The translations under genes were made by a program, and so were the position numbers. Shown piece by piece: positions 1 through 10,004 of a stretch of 64,000 nucleotides of DNA. The notes under the pieces were generated by a model. That model saw only the letters and a list, made by a program, of their open reading frames with translations. It was not told the origin of the DNA and searched no databases. The stretch is taken from assembly GCA_030760725.1 (NCBI GenBank), contig JASWHV010000009.1:91872780-91936779 (forward strand). The letters are read 5' to 3'. Position 1 is the stretch's first letter; each line of letters starts with the position of its first letter. The stretch comes from Neostapfia colusana. Taxonomy: Eukaryota; Streptophyta; Magnoliopsida; Poales; Poaceae.

Positions 1-771
1 ATTTGTGCAAAAGACACACTTTTGGAGGTTACCAAACAAGCGTGCATCTCTCAAAACAGAAAAAACAGCAAGTAAATGTGAGAGATGTTCGTCATATGAT
101 TTGCTGTAAATGAGGATATAATCAAAGTAAAACACCACAAATTTTCCAATAAAAGTATGTAAAACCTCGTTCATTAATCGCATAAAAGTGCTAGGTTCAT
201 TAGTTAAACCAAAAGGCATGACCAACAACTCATGAAGGCCAAACTTGGTTTTAAATGCAGTTTTCCATTCATCTCCTAATGCCATTCTTATTTGGTGGTA
301 ACCACTACCGCAAGTCAATTTTTGTAAAAATGATAGCACCACTCAGTTCATCAAGCATGTCATCTAAGCGATGAATAGGATAACGATATCAAATGGTGAT
401 GTTGTTAATCGCTCGACAATCAACACACATGCACCAACTACAATATTGCTTAGGAACCAAAAGAACAGGAACGGAACAAGGGCTAAGGCTTTCACGAATG
501 TACCCGCAGTCCATGAGATCTTGAACTTGTCGCTGAATTTCCTTAGTCTCCTCCGGATTCGTCCTGTATGCCGCATGATTTGGCAAACTTTCTCCCTGAA
601 TCAAGTCGATCTTGTGTTCAATTCCCCTCACAGGTGGCAGTCCAGGGGGTATCACAGAGGGAAACACATCCGCAATTTCCCACAAAAGGTTAGCAACAAC
701 AGAGGGCAATGCAATAGACAATTCATGAAGTGAAAACATGACTTCTGTGCATACTAAATCATAGCACATCC
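1..771 (-). pseudogene. Ty3/gypsy RT fragment, CRM-like chromovirus
   Basis: Minus-strand remnant of a gypsy pol gene covering the end of the protease-RT linker and about the first half of RT. Readable blocks include DVFPSVIPPGLPP, RTNPEETKEIQRQVQDL, CGYIRESLSPC and CVDCRAINNITI, then, in other frames, HRLDDMLDEL, FGLTN and the catalytic box. The wording is closest to CRM-type chromoviruses; that lineage call is inference. A TGA follows NNITI, a frameshift lies near 315-325, and the catalytic box reads YFDY (118-129) instead of YxDD. The fragment stops where the LTR of element A begins, and the upstream part of this pol gene is not found on the other side of A. Inactive. Confidence 0.8.
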
Positions 772-1386
772 TGTTACACCCGGTTTCTCCGAAGAACAAC
801 CGAGTGAATATCACATGTATGCCAGGATCATTTTCTCATACATGTGATGACAAATAGTGAAGCATCATTTATTACAAGCCAGGTGTCGAATAAGTCTTAC
901 ATAGCATATGTCTCGATGGACGATAATAAGTTCATAACATGTAAATAAAATAGCAGGGGAATATTATTCTTGTGGGCTCCGTCACAGGCGTTGCCCGGGG
1001 AACTCCATGAACCTAGAATCCTTCTTCGGGTCCGAAGTCTTGGTCATTGAACACCACATCATCCCCTTGACCTGAGCAGCAATTTAAATCAACAAATATG
1101 CAAGGTTGAGTACCGTTGGTACTCAGCAAGTGTGGGAAAGTTATGTCATGCATGGCTAAAGCAAGGAGAGGTTGAACTCATGGTTAAAGCACTACGCAAT
1201 TTATACCTATCACCTTAGCTTATTAAGCACCTTCATTACTACATAGGTGAAATGGTCCCAATCTCCCAACCCATCATCATAATCAAATAACCATAACATC
1301 ATTTCCAATGTTAAGCTCCCCGCTTAACATCCACAACTTCCAAAGTCATCATCCTCTAATCATGAATAAGTCCAAGCCGCTCTTGA

Positions 1387-1427
1387 CCGTGAGCACGGCT
1401 GTCATGACAGTTTTGACTCTGCAGAGT
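1387..1427. repeat. Triple 12-bp inverted-repeat block in LTR of A
   Basis: CCGTGAGCACGG is followed with no gap by CTGTCATGACAG, then TTTTG, then ACTCTGCAGAGT. Each unit has 5-bp arms and a 2-bp centre. Equivalent blocks occur in the other LTRs of A, B and S and, with altered bases, in element C. Confidence 0.8.
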
Positions 1428-3793
1428 TTGCACCACTGTACCCACATGTAGTTATTTCATCCCCCGTTGCCGGGTGGACTAAAAGAACCTCCATTATGCC
1501 AGTGGCCACGAACCACATTCACACTTCCCAGGTGTGTAGCCAGGAGATCACTACGAAGCCTTTACAAAGGGATTCCCGACGAGCGTGGGCCCACTGAGGT
1601 TTCACCCCTAACAGCATACAAGAGGCTCCAACCCAGCTGCAGTGGCCCCCTCTTGAGCCTTGCGGTTCATATGGTAGTCCAGCTGACACCTACTCCCCGC
1701 ACCATCCAACACACCGATACTACGCCGGGGATACACCCAATTAATTGGTCAAGCTGCCCCATCTAAGCATGTGGTTGGCACGGTAAAGCCATGTTACATG
1801 CTCCATAAACCGGTCCTTAGGATCTAGGCAAGTACTAAACACAAACCCTAGTCTCGTGCACGCAGCACCAACCAAATCATCCAACTTGCCTCGATCCCTA
1901 CCTCTACATAACTCATAATATCTCATTCAAGAGTAAGGTAAATAAATTGATGATCTCATATCCCAATTATCCCATTCTAAGCATGGCTAAGCATAAGTAA
2001 TATGAATGAATGACATGATAAAATAAATCCCAACCCAAGCTACAAGGAAACAAGCTAATGCAATTCTAGGGAAACTTCCAAGCATGGGTTTCATAATTCA
2101 ATTGACAATGCAAATGATTCTAGCTACACATCCTAGTATAGGATCAAAGTGGTCAAGGACACTTGCCTTCTTCCTACTGCTCTGGGAATGGATAGTCCTG
2201 ATCTTGGAAGGGAAGAACTTGCTCTGGGGCAGGTTCTACTCATGCCAACACACATAGCAAAAGAAAACAACAATCCATAAGACATAGTTCACACTTTCAC
2301 TCCACACATACATACATATGATAGTCACTCACATTTCAAAGTGTTGTGGTTACTCTAGATGTGTTGATTTTTAGCCTTCATGCACTTTTAAACATATTTA
2401 TATGATTTCTAACTTTTGTATTTCAGATTTCTGTTTGCACACTATATATGAATTTTCAATTTGAACAAATTCTTTATATTTAATTAATATACTTCTTAAC
2501 TACCAAGTTTGCATGGAAGGTAATTTCCTACTCCAAATGGGTTTTCAGATCTTCTACCAAATCCTAAACTGAAGTATTTGGATTTGGAGACTTCATTTAT
2601 CATTTTCTAGTTATGCATAACTATTTTCCTATATTTTCCAGATTTATTTTCTATGCCTAAAAGTGAGTTTTAATATTAAATAGTAGGACTTATTCATCTA
2701 AACAGAATAGGTTCTGATCTAAAATATTAAATAATATACTTTTGAACTTCTCCTCTGATGTGAACTAATTTAAATTGATTTTAACAGTTTTCAGAATTAT
2801 TTCCTAGCATAAAAATGTGTTTCCAGAACTAATAAATATGAACAACACCCAAACAGATTTCATTTCAGCCAAAAATTTATTTTTAGTTCATTCTAAAGTT
2901 TTCCAAGTGTTAGTAGAGTTTAAACTTGAATTAGCACTTGTGTTTGCCTTTCCTTTTAAATTTAAATCCTAGTCACACATTCAAATTTCTAAATTTAATA
3001 CCATATAGGGTCAAAAAGATAAATTCACCCCACTACAGGGTCTATTATATTATTTCATAAATTTCCAGGGGTCTAGCTACACATAACCGAGGGGTTTTCT
3101 TAATTTTTATTAAGTCCAGGGGCTAAAACTGATTTTTAAATGAATTTACACGAATTTCTGAAGTTCCAGGGGCTAGATCAGAAGTTTCCGGAGCTAGCTC
3201 CTGTTTTCCGAGATCCCCAGGGGGTAGCGCGTAAGAATCCCAGCCTTTATAATGCGGGGCCGACGTGGACCGTTTGATTTAAAATAGACGGCTCAGATTA
3301 GATTGCCGAACCGGTACGCGCGGGTTTTAATTCTACCGTGCGATTTAAAATAGACGGCACACAAGCGGCCACGTCGCCCTGACCGGAGCCAGCCCACTCT
3401 GCCCGGTGGCGCGCGGCGGCGGGAGGCGGCGATCTCGCCGGAGAACTTCGGATCTTCGTCTATACCTCCTAAAACTGGGGTTTCATGGCATAGATCGGTA
3501 GAGGGGAGGTCGGGGATCTCACCTCGGGGTTTTTCTTGAGCTCAGAGGTCCTGGAAGATGGTCGGCGACGAGGTCCGAGGTGGAACCGCTGCGGTGCTCG
3601 TCGGAGCTGTGCCTAGAGCACAAACCACCGAGTTTTCTGCACCTGCGTGATTCCCCGAAGGCGGTGGAACACGATCGGCGCGTTAGATCGGAAAATCCGA
3701 GCAGGGATCGAGAGAAAACGGCTGGAGAAGTTCTGGTTCTCACCTGGAGGAAAAATAGTCGATCGGGATGAAAAAAACGGGCGATGCCGGCGC

Positions 3794-3800
3794 TTATATA
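3794..3800 (-). promoter_or_regulatory. TATA box of the 3' LTR of A
   Basis: TATATAA on the minus strand, inside GC-rich U3, followed downstream by a pyrimidine/purine-rich transition. The matching place in the 5' LTR (about 13051-13057) reads TTTAAA, a weaker match. Position within the LTR agrees with the TATAAAAA of element B. Confidence 0.6.
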
Positions 3801-4183
3801 GACAAGGGAGGGCGGCGGTCGGTTGGGATCGAGCCAGAGTCGTCCGGGGACCTGAATTCCGGCTGGGGGACGCGGTTTCTGGGGCAGTTTGGATTCGGGA
3901 GAGAGAAGTCCGGGGTCGGCCGAGCGTGTGCGAGGAAGAAGATAACGGCGGGCCCCGCGTGTCAGTGAGCGGGAGAGAGGAGCGCGCGGCTGTTGGCTGG
4001 CGCGCGAAAAGGTGGGCCGGCTGGTGGGTTTCGGCCCACTGGCCGGGGTTTTCTGTTTTTCTTTTTCTTTTTCCATTTCTTTTCTGGTTTTGATATGAAT
4101 TTGAATTTGAATTTCTGCACCACATGCAACACGTCCAAAAAATTTTAAATTCCCCTCTTAACAGAATTTTGGGGTGTTACAGC

Positions 4184-4200
4184 ACTACCCCCCTTAAAAG
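4184..4200 (-). other. Polypurine tract of element A
   Basis: The minus strand reads CTTTTAAGGGGGGTAGT immediately before the 3' LTR, the expected plus-strand priming site for reverse transcription. The same tract occurs next to the 3' LTR in elements B and C. Confidence 0.8.
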
Positions 4201-4226
4201 AAATCTCGTCCTCGAGGTTGGTGGTT

Positions 4227-7200
4227 TTAGGAAAACAATTCCGGAAACTTTGTCTTAAGCTCGTCTTCTCGCTCCCATGTGGCTTCCTCTTCCGAGTGAT
4301 GCTTCCACTGCACCTTGCACATCCGAATTCTTTTATTTCTTGTGAGGCGTTCCATTGTCTCCAAAATCTTTAATGGTTGCTCGGAATAATACAGATCCTC
4401 AGCTACGTCAACCTCATTCATGGGTAACATCTCTTCAGGCGTCCTCAGACATTTCTTGAGCCGTGACACATGGAATACGTCATGCACATTTGATAGGCGA
4501 GCCGGCAGTTCTAGTTGATATGCCACTTTGCCTTTCCTCTCCAGAACTTGAAAGGGTCCGATGTATCGAGGTGATAACTTCCCTTTCACCTTGAACCGAC
4601 GAAGTCCTCGAATAGGGGACACCTTGAGGTAGACATAGTCCCCCACATTGAAAACGAGCTCTCTTCTCCGTACATCGGCATAGCTCTTTTGTCGTGTCTA
4701 TGCTATCCTCAAGTTGTTGCGAATTTCCCTCACTTTCGCCTCGGCTTCTTGTAGTACCTCGGGTCCAAACATTTTACTTTCCCCGGCTTGGTTCCAAAAT
4801 AGTGGAGTTCTGCACTTTCTCCCATACAAAGCCTGAAATGGTGACATCTTCATGCTAGCCTGATAGCTGTTGTTATAGGAGAACTCCGCATATGGTAAGT
4901 TCTTATCCCAACTCCTATTGTTCTTGAGTGCACACGCTCTCAGCATATCCTCAAGGATCTGATTGGTTCTTTCCGTCTGCCTGTCGGTTTGGGGATGATA
5001 GGAAGAACTAAAATTCAGATGAGTTCCCATGGTTTCATGCAACTTCTGCCAGAACCTTGAGGTGAACTGCGTCCCTCGATCTGACACTATCTTCTTTGGT
5101 ACTCCATGGAAACACACGATCCTTGACACGTATAATTCTGTTAATTTGGATCCGCTGTAGCTTTCTTTCACAGGGATTAAATGAGCTACCTTGGATAGCC
5201 TGTCGATGATGACCCATATCGAATCATATCCTGATTGGGTCCTGGGTAGTCCCACTATGAAATCCATACCGATTTCTTCCCATTTCCATTCAGGCACTTT
5301 GAGTGGTTGCAATAATCCCGTGGGTCGTTGATGTTCTGCTTTCACCAACTGACATGTGTCACATAGGGCAACATGTTCTGCGACATCTCGCTTCATGCCA
5401 TACCACCAATATCTGCTCTTGAGGTCATGATACATCTTCGTACTCCGAGGATGAATGGAATAGTCTGAATCATGAGCCTCCTTCAAAATCAATTCATGGA
5501 TTTCCTTCACTTCAGGCACACAGATTCTTTTCCCGTGCCACACTGTACCTTGTTCACCCTCTCTGAACCCAGGGGCTTTATTTTCCTTGATGAGTTCTCT
5601 GATTTCTTGTATCTTCTCATTAGTCTTTTGACCGTTGTGTATATCTTGCTCTAATGTGGAGTCCACTTCCATGGCGATGGCTTCACCACTATTCACCAGA
5701 CATAGATTGAGTTTTATAACCTCTTCCTTCAGTTCTGTAGGCATGTCCTTCAAGCTCAACCTATTGACCTGCACCTTCCGGCTTAAAGCATCTGCCATGA
5801 CGTTCGCTTCCCCAGGATGATAGTTGATGCCGACATCAAAATCGTTGATCAGCTCTAACCATCTCCTTTGTCTGAGGTTGAGATCTGGCTGTGTGAAAAT
5901 GTAGTTTAAGCTCTTATGGTCTGTATATATCTCTGTCCTTTCCCCATCAAGTAATGCCGCCAAATCTTCAACGCGTGCACCACGGCGGCTAGCTCTAGGT
6001 CATGCGTAGGATAGTTCTTCTCGTGTTTCCGGAGCTTCCGGGACGCATAAGCCACGACATGCCCCTCTTGCATGAGAACACATCCCAACCCATTTCTAGA
6101 GGCATCGCAGTACACCGAAAAGTTCTATTGCATATCTGGCATAACTAGCACTGGGGCTGTTGTCAATCTTTTCTTTAGCTCTTGAAAACTCGTCTCACAC
6201 TGCGGTGTCCATGTGAATGTGATTCCCTTCTCCAACAATTTGGTGAGGGGTCTCAAAATCTTGGAGAAACCCTCGATAAACCGTCGATAATACCCCGCCA
6301 ATCCTAAGAGGCTTCGAACTTCCCCGACCTTCTCAGGGGTCTTCCACTTCTGTACATCCTCGATCTTGGCGGGATCTACGGAGATTCCTCCCTCCGAGAT
6401 TATATGTCCTAAGAAGGGAACTCTCTTCAGCCAAAACTCACACTTGCTCAACTTGGCATACAGTTCATGTTCTCTCAGCTTTTGCAACACCAACCTTATA
6501 TGTTCCTCATGTTCTTCTTCATCTTTGGAGAAGACGAGAATGTCATCAATGAAAACCACCACAAATTTGTCCAGATATTCCATGAATACCTTGTTCATGA
6601 GGTACATGAAGTATGCCGGGGCATTAGTTAGCCTGAAAGTCATGACGGTGTATTCATACAGTCCGTACAGAGATAAGAAAGCTGTCTTTGGAATATCAGT
6701 TTGCCTTATCTTAAGTTGGTGGTATCCCGACCTGAGATCAATTTTCGAGAACACACAAGCTCCCCTCAACTGATCAAACAAGTCTTCAATGTGGGGTAAT
6801 GGGTACTTGTTCTTGATGGTTACTTCATTCAGCGCACGGTAGTCTAAGCATAACCTTTGGGTTCCGTCCTTCTTGGGCACAAATATCACTGGAACTCCCC
6901 ATGGTGAGGAACTAGGACGAATGTACCCCTTCCCTGTCAATTCTCTTAAATGATCCTTGAGTTCTTCCAGCTGCTTGGAGTTTATCCGATAAGGTCTCTT
7001 GTATATAGGAGCTGTTCCATGCACTAGCTCAATCGTGAATTCCACTTCACGATCGGGAGGCATACCTGGCAACCCCTCCAGAAAAACGTCTGGATATTCC
7101 CTGATAATCCTGATCTCCTCCACTTTCACCTCAACTTGATTTAATTTAATGTCCCTCCTAGGCTCTTGTATTGTTATAAACTTTACTCTTGTGCCACTAG

Positions 7201-8695
7201 GGTGAGTTAGTTCCACCGTTCTGGTCGAACAATGGATGATTACTTTATGTTTGGTCAACCAATCCATGCCCAAAATAATGTCTATCCCTTGTGAATCTAT
7301 CACTATGAGGTTGACAGTAAATACTACCCCATTAATGTCTAGATTCACCTTGGGACACACTTGTCTTGTCCTTATTTCTCCCCCTGGAGAGTTCACTGCT
7401 AGCATATGGTTCATTTGTGTTGTTGCTAGATCATGCTTCTTAACAAACCCTTGAGCAATGAACGAGTGGGTAGCACCAGAATCAAACAACAGGGTTGCAA
7501 TGTGTAAATTGCCAGGAAACTTACCAATTACCATGTCAGGTGCCTCCTGCGCTTCCTCCATGGTCACGTGGTTCACCCGTCCTCGCATCACATTCTGCTG
7601 TTGCGGCTGCACGGGCTTCTTCTTTGGGCACTTATGAGCGTAGTGCCCCACTTCACCACAGTTGAAGCATTGTACCCCAACCTTAGGTGTCTGGCCTTTG
7701 TTGTCTTGGGGTTGGTTCGGTGGTCCTTGTACTGCTAGTCGAGGTTGATATGTGGGGTGAGGCTGCTGTACAAACTGACTTTGTGGCGGTGTTGGTGCTG
7801 ACGGAGGCCTGAAGTTCGGGTTGTACCCTCTCGGTGCGGAGTAGGGTACCGCAGCACGGCTCGTCTTCCCTGCGGGTTGCTGCATCAGACGTGGGCGTGT
7901 GTTGCTACCCGAGGCTTGGTGTGACCATCCCACCTTCCTCTTGTTTTCATTTTCCAAGGCCTTCAGCTTCCTTTCCACAACAAATGCTCTGTCCACCATC
8001 TTTTGGAAGCTTTCATACTTGTTGGAGGACATTGCACACTACATTTCCGCTGTAAGTCCTTCCACAAAGCAATCCTGTTTCTGCTCATCAGTCTCTATGT
8101 CCCGTGGTGCATAACGGGATAGTTGGGTGAATTTAGTGAGGTGTTCCCTCACCGTCATGTATCCTTGCTGCAGCCCCAAGAACTCCTTTCTCTTGTTTTT
8201 AAGTTCACCCCTTGGTATGTAATGGTTGCGGAAGCTACGCTTGAACTCTTCCCAAGTGATGTTCTCAGGGTCATGATGGGCGGCCACGTAAGCGGTCCAC
8301 CAATCAGCAGCAGGTCCATGCAATTGGTGAGAGGCAAACAGCACCCTCTCATACCCTTGGCATTGTATGATCCTCATCTTGCTCTCAATCGTCTTTAGCC
8401 AATCATCTGCCTCCAGAGGTTCAGCAGCACTTGCAAACTTTGGAGGTTGAGTCCCTAGAAACTCACTCAACCTTGGTTGGCGTGGTGCAGCTTGTGGAGG
8501 TGGAGCTTGGTGCAAGTTGGACACCACTTGAGTCAGGCTCTAGATGAGCTGATTCTGATTTTCAAGCATTTGGTGGATGGGATCAACTCCTTCCTGACGA
8601 CCACCCCTGTCTTGTCCTCCAGAAAGGTTAGGGTTGCCGGCCTCATCGTTGTTGTTGGCGGGGTTGGCACCACGACCCCTTCCTCTTCCGGCCAT
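4227..8695 (-). pseudogene. gag-pol of element A, broken
   Basis: One continuous gag-protease-RT-RNase H-integrase-chromodomain reading frame starting at the ATG at 8695. Visible: gag core to about 8040; zinc knuckle CFNCGEVGHYAHKC near 7640; protease LLFDSGATHSFI near 7480; RT with FIDD near 6545; RNase H YCDAS near 6105; integrase zinc finger ending CDTCQLVK; SDRGTQFTSRFW; and a C-terminal chromodomain-like segment (KILETMERLTRNKRIRM...ATWERE) ending at 4227. Lesions: TAG at 8540-8542, TAG at 8039-8041, TAG at 6125-6127, a one-base deletion near 5940-5950, and TAG at 4698-4700. Comparison with B shows these places read through there. RT also has a changed VMTFRLTN motif (VMPFGLTN in B). Confidence 0.9.
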
Positions 8696-9015
8696 CTATC
8701 ATGATCAACCAAATGTCAATTTAAAGCATTACGTATTAACTTACCAATTTTGCTTGTTTAAACTTTAAAATTTTGAGACCTTATTTCATTTACATTTTCT
8801 GAGGATTTCATGTCTTACGCGAACATAAATGCACTCTTAATTCATAGGGGTTCACACATCAAAGCAAAGCAACCTAAAGACGAGGTTGTGGACAAATGCC
8901 CATGCTTTCCACAACTCACGTCACACACCAAACATTAACACTCAAATAAATAAGGTATTGACTCGACTACTCGATGACCTGCTGAAACAAGGGAAATGAC
9001 TCTAAACAACTCGTA
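8696..9015 (-). other. Spacer between ORF0 and gag in element A
   Basis: AT-rich stretch between the end of ORF0 and the gag ATG with no open frame of note. The bases directly before the gag ATG are ATAG on the minus strand (CCAG in B), so an AG precedes the start codon in both copies. This is compatible with a 3' splice site but not proof of one. Confidence 0.5.
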
Positions 9016-9786
9016 TCATTGAGCTGGCTCGTCGGGGTCTTCCTCATTATTGCGGCTGCCCTTTGATTGCGCTTTAGGTGGGGAAGCTGCTGGTGGAGAA
9101 GTGCGGTGACGCTTGCTCGCCCGGCGGTCTGGGGAGTCAGGAGTCCACGCGTCATTCACGGTGACACACAGTTCATTCCCATCTCCTTTTTCTCTCACCC
9201 TCAAGCTGGCATGAAGCAACGCCTCAGTCTCCTTCAGGGTGTCACGAACATCCTGAAGCTCCTGCTGGCACTCCTGCAGTCGAGTGCTGAGCATAGCAGC
9301 ATCCTCCAAGCACAGGTCCATGTGCACATGGGAAGTCCCCTGCTGCACTGGCGGGTACTTGTACTCCGCGGTGCCACTCTCAAGCTGGAGGACATACATG
9401 TACTTAGTCCCGTCTAGGTGGCGACGGTTGATGTAACTCTGGCAGGTGATGGCCTCCTAGGTGACATCCTTCTCAGCATCGACCTGAGTCGCCCGACAAG
9501 ATGGAGAGCGGTGGATCTTGAGCAGCTGATTTTCATGGATAATCCTCATCTCTGAGCTCCATTCTTCCCGCTTCTCACGGATGGTCCTGGTGGAGCTGTA
9601 GTGTATGATCAGTTTGCCAACATTGCCGGCGGCGTGGAGCAAACGCCGAAGACGGAGCAACAAGCCTCCTACTGCCAACCCGTAGGAGTGGTACGTCTCC
9701 GGACTGTTCTCCTCTCTCAAGGCAAGGGCAACTACAGGAACTCTCCCTCCGGTGGACTTGCGGGCGGTGCGGATCATGCGAACCAT
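9016..9786 (-). pseudogene. ORF0 of element A, interrupted
   Basis: Homolog of the 259-residue upstream frame of element B (33132-33911). Starts MVRMIRTARKSTGGRVPVVA at 9786. An in-frame TAG at 9457-9459 replaces the TGG (Trp) of B, after which the frame continues to 9016. The helical region LCLEDAAMLSTRLQECQQEL and the Pro/Ser-rich, acidic tail are kept. Function unknown: no zinc knuckle, protease or other pol motif. Some rice gypsy families with long LTRs are, from memory, described with an extra ORF0 upstream of gag; whether this is homologous cannot be tested here. Confidence 0.75.
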
Positions 9787-9983
9787 CTAAAACATAAAGC
9801 ATTTAAAATTAAGTTAGATAAAAGTTAAACAAAAATTGTATTTTGAATAAAAATTGGGGCAAGATGAATAAAGTGACCCCATTAGATAACACTTTCAACC
9901 CCACACCTTTGTAAAAAAGTTTTTAAGAAAATAAGGCCCTTAAATACGTCTATTTCTACCTAGGTCCACGTTCCTACGGGCAA

Positions 9984-10000
9984 CCTTGGCTCTGATACCA
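9984..10000 (-). other. Primer-binding site of element A
   Basis: The minus strand reads TGGTATCAGAGCCAAGG, matching the 3' end of initiator methionine tRNA (TGGTATCAGAGC core). It is four bases inside the 5' LTR end at 10005. Confidence 0.85.
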
Positions 10001-10004
10001 CTTC

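Larger units (their letters stand above)
772..4181 (-). repeat. 3' LTR of element A (3410 bp)
   Basis: Begins TGTTACACCC and ends GGGTGTTACA on the plus strand (TG...CA termini). It is bordered by the CRM-like fragment on the left and by the polypurine tract on the right. In the minus sense the U3 with the promoter lies at about 3200-4181 and the long U5 at 772-3700. The U3 resembles that of element B more than that of its partner LTR at 10005-13442. Open frames at 3519-4125 and 1467-1766 come from GC-rich or conserved LTR sequence and are not treated as genes. Confidence 0.88.

Noticed and set aside
3519..4125. GC-rich frames in the LTR of A and similar ones at 12776-13400, 27410-28397, 36695-37565 and 51022-51773
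   Set aside because: Overlapping frames on both strands in the U3 of each LTR copy, not conserved as proteins between copies.
9984..10000. tRNA gene at the TGGTATCAGAGC sites
   Set aside because: Only the 3'-end complement of initiator Met tRNA is present, directly inside an LTR, so these are primer-binding sites.
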